A stretch of DNA of 64,000 nt. Source: Sipunculus nudus (taxonomy: Eukaryota; Annelida; Sipuncula; Golfingiida; Sipunculidae). Below, in pieces: positions 1 through 11,454 of this stretch. The stretch's first letter is position 1, and each line of letters starts with the position of its first letter. A program made the position numbers and the translations under genes. The DNA is taken from NCBI GenBank assembly GCA_026874595.1, contig CM049307.1, positions 32,413,862 through 32,477,861 on the forward strand, given 5' to 3'. The notes below the pieces were generated by a model. The model was given only the letters and a program-made list of their open reading frames with translations, ran no database searches and had not been told where the DNA came from.

Positions 1-79
1 ATTTTAAAAGAAACGTCATATTTGAATAAAAAATCAAGATATTTACCGATGTCAATGTTCTTGGCCTCCTGAGAATTAT

Positions 80-742
80 TTAGTCCACTTTAAGAATGTT
101 TGGGCTTGCCCTGAGGGGGCTTTCTGGACGAGGAGTTTGTGAAACAAGACGAGATCTTTTGGGTGTGAAACACTGCGGGCATGCGCAGCGCGCGTGCGGG
201 GCTGCCGCTAACATATGCTGTCTGCCGTCCGCACGTGCAGCCATCGCCTCAAGAGGAATAGGCGCCGGGCTGATGCCAACTGGAGGGAGTTGGGCGCTCA
301 TGGTAGGAAGACTCGGAACGCCTGCCAAATGTGAAGTCTGTGAACTGTGCAGCAATCGTTTCATCTCTTCCAATGAATTATTCAGCATCAAAATATAATT
401 CTTTGCCAGGAGTAACGTGGCAATTTTTGAAAGTTTTCTCACTGAGGGGCCGTGGGCATACGGCATAACCTCGCGAAGTCCGTCCAGGGCGGCGTTCAGG
501 TCATGCATTCGTTTTCTTTCCCTGCTGTTTATTCTCAAACGTAGCTCCTGGAACTCGTCGTTAGTAACGTCACTGGACGGCCGTTTCCTTGACTTCTTGC
601 CGTCATCCAGTGCACGGTAATGAAGTCCTACTGGGTCCTGATCACTGTAGGAACCAGCGGAGCCGTGCCCGTCCTCGCTGCCAGAGGAGTCTGACAGCTC
701 TGTTTTATGAAAGTCCATGGTTCTGTTGCCCGTAAGATCCAT
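80..742 (-). CDS. Olig-like: Olig-family bHLH transcription factor (oligodendrocyte transcription factor-like)
   Basis: A 220-residue ORF in one uninterrupted exon. The bHLH domain spans about residues 67-127: the basic region has [13 protein letters not shown] (E75 and neighbouring arginines are the expected E-box contacts), followed by [20 protein letters not shown] and a second helix with [20 protein letters not shown]. The motifs [10 protein letters not shown] and [11 protein letters not shown] fit Olig1/2/3 better than BHLHE22/23. The N-terminus is acidic and serine-rich (residues 17-37). The tail has a C-x-C-x2-C cluster (residues 186-191), which as I recall resembles the cysteine motif in vertebrate Olig tails. 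The ATG at 742 has A at -3 and G at +4. Such proteins are nuclear E-box regulators of neural fate. No AATAAA is visible before the window edge, so the 3' UTR runs out of view. The paralogue (Olig1, 2 or 3) cannot be told. Confidence 0.93.
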   Translation of the reverse strand: MDLTGNRTMDFHKTELSDSSGSEDGHGSAGSYSDQDPVGLHYRALDDGKKSRKRPSSDVTNDEFQELRLRINSRERKRMHDLNAALDGLREVMPYAHGPSVRKLSKIATLLLAKNYILMLNNSLEEMKRLLHSSQTSHLAGVPSLPTMSAQLPPVGISPAPIPLEAMAARADGRQHMLAAAPHARCACPQCFTPKRSRLVSQTPRPESPLRASPNILKVD

Positions 743-1166
743 TTTCGACCAACACTAAAGCACCCTGGAAAGTTTTAACTGCGATAGCAGTTCAGTCTTG
801 TTTTTCTCTCCCGTAAATCTGAAGCAGACAAGCTGATGAAAGAGTGCACTGATTGTTATAGTCCTTGGCTATAGATTTCATAAATTTCCTTCGATTTTAC
901 AGAATAGATCAATTGTCAAAATAATAATGAAGAATACCGTCTATAAAAATTCCTCTTTTACTTTATCGTTGATAGTTTGTAAAAATTTTTAAAAAGAAGA
1001 GTCTGCGCAAGAAGTGATGATACTCTAAACTCCTTCAGACTGGTGTCACTTGCTCCGACTTCATTTTGTATTGGTAAATGGGAGATCACTGATCACGCGT
1101 CCTGCTGGTTTCAGTACCAACGATCGTCTGTGAACAACTGGTCAGAGTCCAGTAATGACAGCTATC

Positions 1167-1174
1167 CTATATAT
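1167..1174 (-). promoter_or_regulatory. possible TATA box of the Olig-like gene
   Basis: The minus strand reads ATATATAG here, about 425 bases upstream of the ATG at 742. This is compatible with a start site near 1135-1140 and an unspliced leader of roughly 400 nt. The motif is short and the region is AT-rich, so this is a suggestion only. Confidence 0.3.
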
Positions 1175-1427
1175 CGTGGCTCCAGGCGGGCACAAGCTGT
1201 TTGTGGCACTCCTGCACAAATCCCTGCCCAGGTGTCAGGCCCTCCGGCGACCCGTCACGCTGTCCACCTTAACGCGGAAGTTAAAGAACTCTCAGTATTG
1301 AATAGCTAATGGGCAGTAACTCTCAAGGTGTGGTCCGGCACTCGACTCGCTTTTACTCTTTAACAAATACCCCACTCGTCCCCTCTTAAGCGACGTAAGA
1401 TGTTGGACTGACACCAACGACATAGAA

Positions 1428-1530
1428 AGGGAGGGGGCGGGGAGGGTGCCGTGGCCCGGGCCGTGGGGCGGGGCTCCGCTATTGTTGCTCGCGAGAGGAG
1501 GCCACGGCCCTTCTGGAACTCCCACCCATC
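1428..1530. promoter_or_regulatory. GC-rich block with Sp1-like GC boxes upstream of the Olig-like gene
   Basis: A sharp local rise in G+C and CpG inside AT-rich DNA. It contains GGGGGCGGGG (about 1434-1443) and GGGGCGGGG (about 1465-1473), plus CCCGGGCC. It lies about 700 bases upstream of the ATG on the minus strand, consistent with a proximal promoter or CpG-rich control element. An ORF on the opposite strand here shows no recognisable domain. Confidence 0.4.
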
Positions 1531-3412
1531 TGTCGGCTAATTATACCAATGGGTATTTTATACTGCTTCAGTATTACTTCTTGATGCAAAAATTAAATTA
1601 ACCACCCGGGTTGCCATCTCATGACAAATGTGTACGCGTGGCGGGGCGTCTTGATCAGACAATATGGATAGAACCTGGCAGATGTAACAGTTACAGTCCT
1701 CTTGTTCCACGGTCATCTCAGCGGTACTGATTCAATTGTATATCTATGTAATTTACATAATTTATGTATCCCACGAGGCTCTGACAAACATGAAAGACAG
1801 GAAAACAACAATGGCTCTATAATGTCGTTTTAGTGAATACTTAAGAAAAGTGATAAGCTGACGATGTTTGGCCAAGTATAGTATGAAGTTCTTTTTAGAT
1901 TGTTTTAGGTAATGCTTAAAATTTATTTCTAAAATTGTTTATCTTTTGTTCTCTTTATCAGTATAAACGTACGGTACATTTTTAGCAAACGTATGACAAA
2001 TATTTCACGAAATGAAATAATAATATTAGAGAAATAAATTATAACTTATAAAAGTAATAATTACAAAACTATTTCTTTATATCGCCACTAGTAGTACTAC
2101 TACAATAATTTTACCTATAAATTTTACTTCTAATAATAATATCCATGCATAATTGTAATAAAAATAATTATGACAATGGAATATACCAACCTTCTTCAGT
2201 TAGTTGGAATACCATCCGGTTAAACATATATGTATGAAGTGAAAGCTATATCATAAATCTTTATTTGACAGTGATAAAAATCTGGAAACTTTAAATATAT
2301 AGTCCAGTATCTCTATTATTATAATATTCTTTGGTCTATGTGATAGGTCTGGAAAACTTTTATTGACAACATGCCTCCGTAATGCACCGGGTGCTATAAA
2401 ACGGTCCATTAGTAGTTCTAAACATCATGATTGGCTAAATCTTAAAGTATTTTCCCTCAACCCCTCTCTTTTTCTCTCCGGTTCATTTATGTGTTATATG
2501 AAATAAAGTAACTCTTTAAATGGAACTTATTTGAATTTGTCTGTGAGACCATTCTGTCAATGAATTATGTCAGACTGTGTGACTTATGGTTCAGTTGATG
2601 CTAGCAGAGCTTTTGACACTACGGAGAGATTTAATCATTGATATTTTCTTTGTAAAGTGAGATAACTCATCGTGTGTCAGTGCATCGGAAACTGTAACTG
2701 TTCGGACCCCCGTGACGTGACATATCGGATCGAGCTACATTGACGTGATGTAACGCAGCGAACTGTGCAATCTGATTGGAGGGCAGCGCCGGTCATTGTC
2801 TTGCGTCCTCCACATAAACGATTCCTAACATATTTGGGGTCGGTGTCAGAAAGTCGAGTGGTAATTGGTGATAATGGACGATGTGCAGGTCTCCATGTTG
2901 CTTAATGTGCACACCATCTGCCGCGTAACTAATCACAGAGCCTCAACGGAGAAAGTTTGTAACGGGACCGCATGACAGGGGTATTGTCGGCCATGTTTTG
3001 CCGGGGGTGATATTTAATTGACAGCCTCCAGTTCTGATCAATGGTGTGATTAGAACGCCGCAGGTAGCCGCATCTGTCTCGGCCTTAATGCAGGCCGCGC
3101 CCAGCCTCCACCAAGCCTATCATTATACCAGGTCTCTGACCAGTATATTACAGGCAGAATTCACTATAGGATTAAATGAACAACACTAAACCACAGCCAA
3201 GGGTCCGATGTCATTTTATTAAAAGCACAGTTGCTCATGTGTACTGAACCTGTCTTTCTCTTAATTCGGTAGTGAGAGTTCTTAGAAATGCTGCAGCTAG
3301 CACACTAGCGTTTCTAAACGACTTTTGAGTCTGAGACTTAGATAATTGAACATATATTCAAATGATCCGAAAAGTATGTCCTACAATGTCACCTTTATTG
3401 TAAGATCATAAG
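1531..3412. other. non-coding upstream region with a GC-richer conserved-looking block at about 2690-3125
   Basis: No coding signal. From 1740 to 2680 the DNA is very AT-rich. From about 2690 to 3125 composition becomes balanced and repeat-free, with several TAATTG/TTAATTG homeodomain-type cores and CATCTG E-boxes. That is what a developmental enhancer next to an Olig-like gene could look like. Composition and motifs are seen; enhancer function is inferred. Confidence 0.3.
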
Positions 3413-3522
3413 ATGACAACTATAAGGTGTTTGTTCTTAACGGTATATGAAAATAGCGCAATCATACTACTTATAAAATTTTTATTCAGAGAAATAAGGG
3501 CCTTTAACATTACAAACAATAT

Positions 3523-3590
3523 TATATATATATATATATATATTTATTTATATATATATTCTTATATATATATTTATATATATATATATT
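3523..3590. repeat. interrupted (TA)n microsatellite
   Basis: TA dinucleotides broken by TTTATTTA and TTCTTA interruptions. The short ORF through it is repeat-encoded (alternating Y and I). Confidence 0.95.
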
Positions 3591-3709
3591 CTATTGTGTG
3601 AAGCTGTGTTTATTTTACTTTTCTTTTCTTAAGAGCAGGAAGAAATAACGCATCAGAAACACAGCCTATAAATTTCTAATATTACAAGGTTAGAAAATGT
3701 GTACTGTTG

Positions 3710-3712
<3 letters not shown>

Positions 3713-3767
<55 letters not shown>
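3713..3767. repeat. (TA)n microsatellite
   Basis: About 27 uninterrupted TA units. Confidence 0.97.
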
Positions 3768-3770
<3 letters not shown>

Positions 3771-4479
3771 GCATGTAGTGTCTAATATGAATAAAAATCA
3801 TCGCAATGATTTTAATTAATATTATAATATATACATAAGGAGAGACCACTAGTGTAATGCGAATTTTAAACGCCTCGCATGTAGGTTTGTTTTTGTATTG
3901 ACAGTCAATATGTACAAACATTATCATTTGTAACGGTTGTATCGACTTAGGTAAATGCTGCTTAATTTTTTATTCCGTAAGTGATTGTTCTTATACCCGT
4001 TATCCTTTCCAAACCTCCTGTTTTCATCTAGTGTTCCCTTATATACGTTATTTGCAAGATTAAATAATTTCAGGCATATGTTTACATATCATAAAAATTC
4101 TACTGAGTTGAAATGAAATCGGTGTAAACAAAATGTTATTTGGAAAAATAACATATATAACATATATAAATATTTATATATTATTCATTCAAGACAAGGA
4201 TAAGAAATATAACTGTAAATAAGTATGTAAGTTATGAAACGTTCATTTATACAACCATGTGCACACATGCATTCGTGGGCGCATGCACACACACACACGC
4301 CCTTATATTGAGATATAAAAAAGATAATAGATACCTGTTATATGTTCATTCATCAGATTATATATATTAACACAATAGCGTCTAAACAAAGAGTGTCCAT
4401 ATATAATCTCATTTTGAACTATACAAAACGGATGTAAACACACGATACACAGACCATAAAAATTATATATATGTATGTG

Positions 4480-4481
<2 letters not shown>

Positions 4482-4532
<51 letters not shown>
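4482..4532. repeat. (TA)n microsatellite
   Basis: About 25 TA units. DNA from 3770 to 5280 is otherwise unremarkable, AT-rich and non-coding. Confidence 0.97.
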
Positions 4533-4537
<5 letters not shown>

Positions 4538-5286
4538 CATTATATTATCGGTAATCGTATAAATTATATATATATACATTTAACTGAAATTTATTAGTTC
4601 ATGTGATTAACCATGGAAACCGTATTATTTTATTTTTTTCTAATAGAATGTTTTAACTGATGTTGTCAAGATATTTCTTGAAGGAAGCAAGCTTCAGTGA
4701 AAGGTTTAATGCCTGTTGCTTGGAGCAAATTGTCCACGACATGTCCAGATCTTGTTTTAGTCGAGTGATATTTCAAAAAGCAGATCTGGTAATGATTCAT
4801 CATGTCATGCAGTTTTGAGTAGTGTATAATTTGATCATATAGAGAACTATTCGAATATGCATGCATGCAGTATAAGGAACAACAGAATTGGGTCCAGTGA
4901 GCGTCCTAGACCATGCAGAGAAGCCAGTGAAATGCGTGCAAAGTTCAATATAAGATTTCCACATATCAATTATCTTACCCCGAGCATGATATTATGCAAG
5001 TTATAAACGTGGAATGGCTTTTTCACCATTGACATCAATATGTTGCGACATGTTTGAAGAAATATAAATATTAAATATTGAACCTCTTTAACGTTTGACT
5101 CCCTTATGCTGAGAGAATATTATTTGTGGAACAGAAGATCCTCATATATCTTGGTGGAATAAATGCCTTAAAATGCCCTGTTTACATTACCCTGGTAAAA
5201 CTTTTCTTAATATCCCCTCCTCTACTTTTCATTAACTTTAATATTAACAAATAATTATAATTTTCATAGCATGTAAAACATATATC

Positions 5287-5320
<34 letters not shown>
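5287..5320. repeat. (TAA)n microsatellite
   Basis: About 11 TAA units directly beside the GGATCCGCC transposon end at 5328-5360. They give a poly-tyrosine shadow ORF on the minus strand. Confidence 0.95.
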
Positions 5321-5323
<3 letters not shown>

Positions 5324-5366
5324 TACATCCCCCCACCTCCATTCTTGAATTTTTTGGATCCGCCAC
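5324..5366 (-). mobile_element. solo end of a GGCGGATCC-type DNA transposon/MITE
   Basis: Read on the minus strand this is AGTGGCGGATCCA, an A-rich stretch, TTCAAGAATGG, then a G run. The order matches the left end of the element at 23867 (GGCGGATCCAGA, TTCAAGAACA, G run). No partner end is seen nearby, so this is a truncated copy or one end of a long diverged copy. Confidence 0.5.
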
Positions 5367-5399
5367 TGCCCTGACCATCCATTTTTCTTCCGTGAGGCA

Positions 5400-8190
5400 G
5401 GCTTGGCAGTAACTTGAGAGGAAGTTATGAAGTTAAACTCAAAGTATCTGGGGTTTGTTGAGATACTAAACATTTGCGTGGACGAAGAAAATTTCTCGGA
5501 CAGTTGATTGCCAACGTCAGCAAAGTGTTCACCGCTTCTTCAGTATATGAACGTGCTGGGGCTATTTGTCGTTCTCTGCTTTTATTCACATGCTATATTC
5601 ACAAATGTCAATGTCTTTTTTCTTGTTGATGCCAGCTCGGCCTATTTTATTCTTATATATATGTTAAATTTATGGTTGATTTCTAATATTAACTAAATTT
5701 CGAAGTTGTATATAATTGGTTGAGTCATTCTCAATGTTGTATTTAAGCCACTCATTATGCATGAAGTCGCGTTGCCTCATAATTTCTTGTGTGTCATTGC
5801 AAATAAATCATGGTTTTTGAGAATTTACTCTACCTTCTTTGCCTGGTAAAGGTTTATTACAAACGGAGAAAAAGTCCTCTTTCCAGGATATCCATGAGAA
5901 CTGATAACTAGCGGCCCATGGGCCATGACGCTCAGCTGAATTAAAGGAATGTTGAACAATGAGCAAAATAACTGCCAGGGTGCAAAAAAAAAATCATAAA
6001 TTTTGTGAAAAGTCCTTAGAAATTGGTTACAGTGGGCTTTCGGACAGATGACCACTTCATTTGAAGGTCTCATTAACAGAAAAAAACGTAAAAATGTGGA
6101 AAAAAATATACAGGTAGTGCCACCAGTCTGCAGGAACTGATGAAACACTGCATGATCAACATATCCAAAGAATCATGCCTATCAAGGCATTAGCTATTCA
6201 GGTACTGGAGATTTTATATTTTAATTTTTGATTATTTTTGGGGGTACTTAGGGCCCTATAGCTCGAAGAATATGTGTAACAAAGACATAATTTCAGGTTT
6301 CCAAGGGCATTTCTCATTAGTCCACGTGGAAGTTAAGTTAGTGCTATCACCTTTTATCGAAATTCTTAACCTCCTCTCATTGGTTTATCTTTACCGGTCT
6401 TAAATGCTTAAGATTGCATCCTGTTTGATCAAGACTAAACAAAAGCCGTGGTTGTTTAAACCTCTCAGCTAGAGAAGGGATTGTAAATTATCACTATGGA
6501 TAGGTGAATCAATTCCTGGTGAATGCTATTTTGCTGAATCTGAAAGGTCGTATGTGTCAACCTTGTTTCTCAATAAAATTCAAGATTAATAGAAAAATAC
6601 TATGTTTCTGTTATCTCGTATAAGCATTTTAAGAAAAAATAACGATGAAATTCAAAAATAATGTAGAGTTTACGAATCATTATTTCCTATAATCATCAGT
6701 ATGTTAACATGAACGGGATTGAAGCGAGTTTGTTTGACCGCGCAGAGTAACAAACCGCACAAGGGCGCCATCTGGCGGCGAGGGAAGGTAGTGCTAGAGA
6801 TTTCACTCACAGAGGGCACCTCTTTGTATACTAATGAATGTATGAAGAACAATGGTAATGATGTAATAAAATCTCTTTATCGAGTGACAACGCCATGACG
6901 TTAAATATTTGAAATAATCGTCATCAGCTCACGTCATGCACCCATCGGTTTGAAACTCAGTTCACATTTTATCACCTCTGAGGGTCAATAAGCAGGTTCT
7001 CAAGGAGTCTTTTAATTTTGAATTTTCAGTATCGCAATCTAATTAAATATGATCATAAAAAAATGACACACAATTGTCATGAAGGCGTAACTTAAAATAA
7101 GCACGCACTGTGTCTTTCGTTGATCTTCGTTGAGTTTTGTTATAGCGATCCCCAGCAGAGGACGCTGTGATAAGGCACAGTTAAACATATTTCGTACGAT
7201 CAGAAATGTGTGGTACTCTACTTAGGCCCAAAAAAGTATGGTTCTCGTGTATTTTTTTTCAGAAATCAGTGCGGGTGGGCGATTTGTATTGTTTACCTTT
7301 CTTTGTATATTTCTATATAAATGTCATATGATCAGGGAAAAGCATGAAAATAACACAATTTTGGCTAATCAGGTAAAAGCACTACATAACAAAGGAAATC
7401 TTATCAAAACTGCATTATTTTATCTTCTTGAAAGATGAAAATCAAAATAAAAAAAATCGATTTGGGGTTTAAATTGAAAACCATACCTTTTATTTTTTTG
7501 CTTTATGTACTTGGTATTTTCCAATTATAGTTGAATTGAAATGACATATTACCTTGTTTAAATTTGTTAAGTTATTAGAAAATAATGTTAGGCTTAGGTC
7601 CAATGGAAAGCTATATTTTACACACAAGTTCATGCTACTGCATACACGCCAGGTGAAGGTGTTGGCCTAATCACCTATAAAACATGATGAATGAACACAA
7701 AAAAAACAGCTTCTTCCCTTTGAAATAAATTGGTACTTGAAAAAATAATGCTCTGAAACCGTTGGCTTACTCCTGTTCACGAGTGATGAAACAAGTGGAC
7801 CGGGCGCGATCACAGGCGTCAACAAAAACACAGTGCGTGCATCGCCCGAGGAGGTAGGAGTTGCCCTGACGGATTTAGCCAAAAAATGTAAAACATCTCC
7901 CGCTGGATGAAACATAACGTGTTGCGGCTCACACGGTGCTATACGCGTGTCATTTCAGTTGAGGCGCCTGTACAGATCTGTTCCGACAGGTTCTACAATA
8001 AATTAACATTCGGCCATGGACCGCGTAATGTCCGACCCGCAGAGTATATCAGTGGACATAACTAGTTTGGACAAGTTCTTGTTTATTATCTGTCGCGCAT
8101 GCGCAAAACCGGACCTCCGGTCACGCGGCCTTGTTTTAATAAACAGACACATGTGGACTGTGTTTACAATCACGCAGAACCATAACTAGG
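5400..8190. other. intergenic, no supported gene
   Basis: Short ORFs of 60-107 codons occur on both strands, but none has a recognisable domain or splice context. The region is AT-rich with no tandem repeats of note. A GC-richer patch at about 8030-8130 contains CGCGCATGCGC and lies just before the LINE. Confidence 0.6.
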
Positions 8191-8196
8191 CGTTAA

Positions 8197-9389
8197 CTAG
8201 CCGTATGCGAGATATTTAGACTGTGTGCTGGTATTGCTTGGAACTTTTTATATAAAGCAAACAGAACTGATCTTGTTTTTGAAAGCAAATCTCTCTCTAA
8301 TTCTTTTACATCATATGATGCATCATCTGAATCAGAATGTGATAACATATTGAAAGATATGAAGAAAATGAAAGGGATCAAATTAGTTCATTTAAACGTA
8401 AGAAGCTTAATTAACAAATTTGATGAAATTTTGGACTTATTCCTAAACTCTGAAATACATATTATATCCTTAAATGAGACATGGTTAGATAGCTCAATTA
8501 GTGACAATAGTATAAACATTCCAGGGTATGCACTCTTTCGTCATGATCGCAATAGACATGGTGGAGGAGTAGCGCTCTATGTTTGCAACTCTTTATTTCC
8601 CGTCCTCTTGGACAACGTTGCAGAAAATATAGAAGCTATTTTTGTCAAGGTTAAATGTTACAATAGAAACGTCACCATTTCATCTGTTTATCGTTCACCT
8701 TCAGCTTCTTCAAACTTTATTGACAACCTGATATCCTGTATAAATATTTCATTATCTTAAGATTTTCCACTATTAATTTCTGGTGATTTCAACCTTGATA
8801 TATCGAATAATTCATCAAAATCTAACGTTTTAACTGAGCAATTGTATGACCTCTTCCAATTACATCAGCTAGTACAAGAACCAACAAGGGTAACCCCAAC
8901 ATCTTCTAGTATCATTGACCTGATTTTCACTAATGTTCCAGAATACCACTCGACCACTGGAGTCGTACCTGTAACAATAAGTGATCACTATATGCCGTTC
9001 ACCGTTCTCACTTTCAAAACCAATCCACAACCGGGTAATACTATAAAAAAGAGATATTACAGGAAGTTTGACATACTGTCCTTTCGTCGAGATTTGTTTT
9101 TATCACCAGCACTCAACTCTGTAAGAACGTTAAGCATTAATGATTTGGGTAAATTATGGAATATATGGAAAGAAGAATTTCTTAGAATTTGTCAAAAACA
9201 TGCACCTATAAGACTAATAAAGATCTCAAATAAAAAGCGTCCATGGATGACAAGTGATATCTTAAAACTTATAAGACATAGAAATAAAACGCATAAACTT
9301 GCATGTAAAAATAAATCCCAACCTCTTCTATATAAAACAGGGCATTACGAAATTTCATTAGCATAAAAATAAGGTATGCGAAAAGAAAT
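8197..9389 (+). pseudogene. LINE endonuclease and RT-linker region, broken ORF
   Basis: The frame is open from 8197. The endonuclease motifs are in order: HLNVRSL (substrate-side Asn), NETWLD (catalytic Glu), RHDRNRHGGGVALYV, SSVYRSP, then GDFNLD and ISDHY (catalytic Asp and His). A single TAA at 8758-8760 interrupts the frame just before the GDFN motif; sequence on both sides is in the same frame, so this is one point lesion. Near 9341-9346 the frame shifts: the conserved linker LRNFISIKIRYAKRN is readable only in another frame up to 9389. Without these lesions this would be a standard DNA-nicking domain for target-primed reverse transcription. Confidence 0.88.
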
Positions 9390-10338
9390 TAGGGTACAAA
9401 CAATTAACATAGGAGTGCCCCAAGGTACTGTTTTGGGTCCTGTTCTCTTTCTTTTATATATCAATGACCTTTTCCATTGCCTAAGACCTGCAAAATGCAT
9501 CGCTTATGCTGACGATACCACCATCTATTGTCATGGTTCTACCGTATCTGTGGTGCAACAAACCTTACAACAAGCAGTAAATGTTGCTTGCAGCTGGTTC
9601 GATGCTAACAAGTTAACCATAAATATTAACAAATCTACTGTCATGTTACTGGGTACAAAAAATTATGTAAATAACCATGACCTTTGTATCACTGCCAATG
9701 ACGTACATTTCCAAGAATCAACGGAAACCAAACTATTAGGTGTAACTTTTAATTCTAATTTATCATGGTTCTCACATGAAACTACCCTATGTAAAAAGTT
9801 GTCACCAAACTTAGCACTGTTACACCGCCTTAGTAAAGTACTATCCATAAATACATTAATAACAGTCTATAATACCATGATCCAGCCACATATCGACTAT
9901 GCCATAAGTGTATGGGGCAAAACGAAATCCTCAATTTGCCACAGAAAACTGCAAAAAATTCAAAATCGTGCAGCACGTATTGTTACCAGCTGCTATGATT
10001 ATGAAATCCCAAGTGCCACTCTGATACAACAGCAACAATGGCTAACAGTCTCTAAACGCTGTGAATATTTCATATGTATCCTGATGCATAAATATGTCAA
10101 TCAAATGAATATCCATAATCCAAAACAGTTCATATGGGTCAGTGATACGCTTGATCATTCTACCAGATCCGCTGAAAGTGGCCTTCTGTTATTTCCAAAA
10201 CCGAAAAATGAATTCTTCAAAAATAGCTTCTTATACAGAGGCCCTTCGGTATGGAATACCTTACCATACGAGATCAGATCTATAAAATCTTTAAATACTT
10301 TTAAACATAAGACCAAAGCGTTTCTTTTAAAGTCTTAG
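9376..10338 (+). pseudogene. LINE reverse transcriptase, C-terminal part only (320 codons)
   Basis: The frame opens abruptly just before RT motif B (GVPQGTVLGPVLFLLYIND), continues through motif C (IAYADDTT, both catalytic Asp present) and the primer-grip region (KLLGVTF), then the thumb (IQPHIDYAISVWG, KIQNRAARIV) and the C-terminal block (FLYRGPSVWNTLPYEIR, LNTFKHKTKAFLL). The fingers and motif A, which carries the third catalytic Asp, are absent. They would lie between the linker ending at 9389 and about 9395. Compared with complete relatives, roughly 150-200 residues are missing, so the enzyme cannot be active even though this ORF is long and intact. Confidence 0.9.
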
Positions 10339-10702
10339 TATTACAACCTAAAGACAATGTTATTTCCTAATATGCATCGTCAATACCCGTCTTTATTATT
10401 CGGATTCTTTTATAACCGCGTCTATACTAGTTTTTATGATTATTGTGCATTTTACTCATTTTCTTACATACATTACCCTTTGAATGTATTACGAAATTTT
10501 ATATACGACTATGTTGTTCACGTATAAAGTGAATTTTACCTATTGTAGCGTTTAATGTATTGTAGCATATCATGACTGACTTATTTGTCGTGTATATAAT
10601 ATTTATGTACATGTATCTTTGATGATTCATATATTGTGTTACATATGCATACTGTATATTTTATAATCTTTGTACCAGGTATTTATATCATGTTTTAAGG
10701 TT

Positions 10703-10751
10703 ACAGGGCCCTGTGGAAGAACAGACTGTATTACTGAACAGGCTACCCTGT
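10703..10751 (+). other. 3' UTR stem-loop of the CR1/L2-like LINE
   Basis: Nested stems: ACAGGG (10703-10708) pairs with CCCTGT (10746-10751); CCTGT (10710-10714) with ACAGG (10738-10742); CAG (10722-10724) with CTG (10734-10736). It sits immediately before the (AAAT)n tail, where many LINE RTs recognise their RNA. The second copy at 62185-62233 has the same layout with different paired bases. Confidence 0.7.
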
Positions 10752-10763
10752 ATAAATATATTG

Positions 10764-10782
10764 AAATAAATAAATAAATAAA
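10764..10782 (+). repeat. (AAAT)n tail of the LINE
   Basis: Four to five AAAT units mark the 3' end of the element. The other copy ends in a similar TAAA-type repeat. Confidence 0.85.
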
Positions 10783-11454
10783 AGAATAGGCATAATTGTG
10801 CTCCCGATTATGTCCCTTGCAGATTTTTCAATATGTAGTTATATATACATACCTGGTGTTTCCGTTACAGAATATCAAGGCATACTTTTTAACCTGTTTT
10901 AAATAGTAAACAAATTGATCAATTTATTTTTTTTTTAAATATGTAAAAATAATAAAAGTCAACAAAATGGTAATATAAATATATAAATCAGATTGTGTTT
11001 TACATTTTGCTTCACATCTGCACCTCATTGGCGGTAACTCACTAAACTATGCATGTAGTAATCTAATAAACTGGATCTCTTTAATTCTCTTCAATTTTCT
11101 GAAAGGTAATATCTGTTAAGTAGGTATTTGTTTTGTTTCCTCTCGCGTCAAAAATCACTTTAACCACCCTGTTTTTTCAGTTCTTAGCTCAGATGACTTA
11201 AAGTTATCGGTTTTGTGCGTCGTCCTTTAACAAGGCACACGTCATAAGAGATGAACCTAGAAAATACTAACTTGATATCGAAGGAGGTCCTTGAAAAATC
11301 TCCCTAGAGACCAGAAATTAGGTCACTGCGACCGAGTTATCGGGCGTGCTTGAGTATCTAAGAAATAATTATCTTGTTAGTAAAATCTGATACTAAAGCT
11401 CAAATATCTTAATAAAGAAGGAATGATTTGCCACGAATATTGCTTAGCATATTG

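Larger units (their letters stand above)
8197..10785 (+). mobile_element. CR1/L2-like (jockey-group) LINE, internally deleted
   Basis: One non-LTR retrotransposon copy. It has an apurinic-type endonuclease domain (about 8390-9010), a linker, the C-terminal half of a reverse transcriptase, a conserved C-terminal segment ending at 10338, a 3' UTR with a hairpin (10703-10751) and an (AAAT)n tail (10764-10782). The left boundary is where the reading frame opens after a stop at 8194-8196. No upstream ATG or ORF1 is seen, so the copy is probably 5'-truncated. It cannot encode its own mobilisation because it has an in-frame stop, a frameshift and a large RT deletion. Clade assignment from motif appearance is approximate. 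Confidence 0.9.

Noticed and set aside
96-620. Plus-strand ORFs of 100 and 67 codons across the Olig-like gene
   Set aside because: Antisense shadows of the minus-strand bHLH coding sequence.
9663-9848. Minus-strand ORF of 61 codons
   Set aside because: Antisense shadow of the LINE reverse transcriptase.
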